A stretch of 37,927 bases of DNA from an uncultured Collinsella sp. (GTDB lineage: Bacteria; Actinomycetota; Coriobacteriia; Coriobacteriales; Coriobacteriaceae), in NCBI GenBank assembly GCA_900544065.1, contig UQTR01000011.1:1-37927 (forward strand), read 5' to 3'. This document shows, in pieces, positions 37,890 to 37,927 of this stretch (the stretch's first letter is position 1; the number at the start of each line of letters is the position of its first letter). Below the pieces are notes generated by a model, which saw nothing but the letters and a program-made list of their open reading frames with translations, did no database searches and was not told the origin of the DNA. The translations under genes and the position numbers were made by a program.

Positions 37890-37927
37890 CTGTCTCTTAT
37901 ACACATCTCCGAGCCCACGAGACCCTA
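37890..37927 (-). other. Illumina Nextera adapter (not genomic)
   Basis: Bases 37890-37923 are the reverse complement of the Nextera read-2 adapter with the mosaic end (CTGTCTCTTATACACATCT, then CCGAGCCCACGAGAC), followed by four bases that would be index. The genomic insert ends at about 37889. Confidence 0.97.

Noticed and set aside
37445..37918. Minus-strand protein beginning MGSEMCIRDS
   Set aside because: The start lies in the Nextera adapter and the frame runs opposite the aldo/keto reductase gene; it is a sequencing artefact.

Overview
The window is a GC-rich contig from an actinobacterium of the class Coriobacteriia, most likely a gut Collinsella or close relative. I infer this from gene content (ftsX and smpB near each other, a MurNAc recycling operon, GltBD, many short palindromic intergenic repeats) and from GC-rich codon use; no 16S or other taxonomic marker is present. 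Both ends are not genomic: bases 1-52 and 37890-37927 are Illumina Nextera adapter, so the genomic insert is about 53-37889 and both terminal genes are cut.

Layout. 53-2934: 3' end of ftsX and rnr (RNase R). 3054-9618: an accessory-looking block with a serine recombinase, a VanZ-like membrane protein, a MurNAc operon (murR-murQ-murP, then mupG behind a terminator), an ArsC/Spx-like protein and a pair of 46-bp palindromic units. 9638-12111: an unrecognised gene, tRNA-Gln and tRNA-Glu, a TPR gene overlapping smpB, and a symmetric hairpin. 12163-14618: flavin reductase, rubredoxin, and an Nramp metal transporter on the minus strand. 15065-21249: gltB-gltD (NADPH glutamate synthase). 21603-25330: an unrecognised gene, a putative AbiEi/DUF559-like nuclease and an imidazolonepropionase-like amidohydrolase. 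25437-29156, minus strand: a zinc-ribbon membrane protein and a copper module (copA, copZ, csoR) with a clear palindromic operator. 29566-32784, minus strand: a Ser/Thr kinase with a DUF6273-like C-terminus and an FHA protein. 33364-35625: a DEAD-box helicase with an RGG-rich tail. 35802-37889: a LysR regulator divergent from an aldo/keto reductase and the start of an MFS exporter.

The most unusual structure is a family of 57-bp palindromic units arranged in six intergenic arrays (A-F; 3, 3, 3, 2, 4 and 2 units, 17 in all). Each unit is a 16-bp arm, a 25-bp core (24 in one), and the inverted 16-bp arm. Units repeat every 79-81 bp with 22-24-bp linkers. The cores differ but share a fixed asymmetric register, so each unit has a direction. 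One gene, the putative nuclease at 22594-23664, is tightly enclosed between arrays C and D (26 bp and 8 bp away), which suggests a repeat-plus-nuclease system analogous to REP/RAYT elements but with a different enzyme. Several other palindromic elements (9511-9618, 11969-12035, 25966-26045, 26614-26708, 31683-31743) show that intergenic space here is rich in structured repeats.
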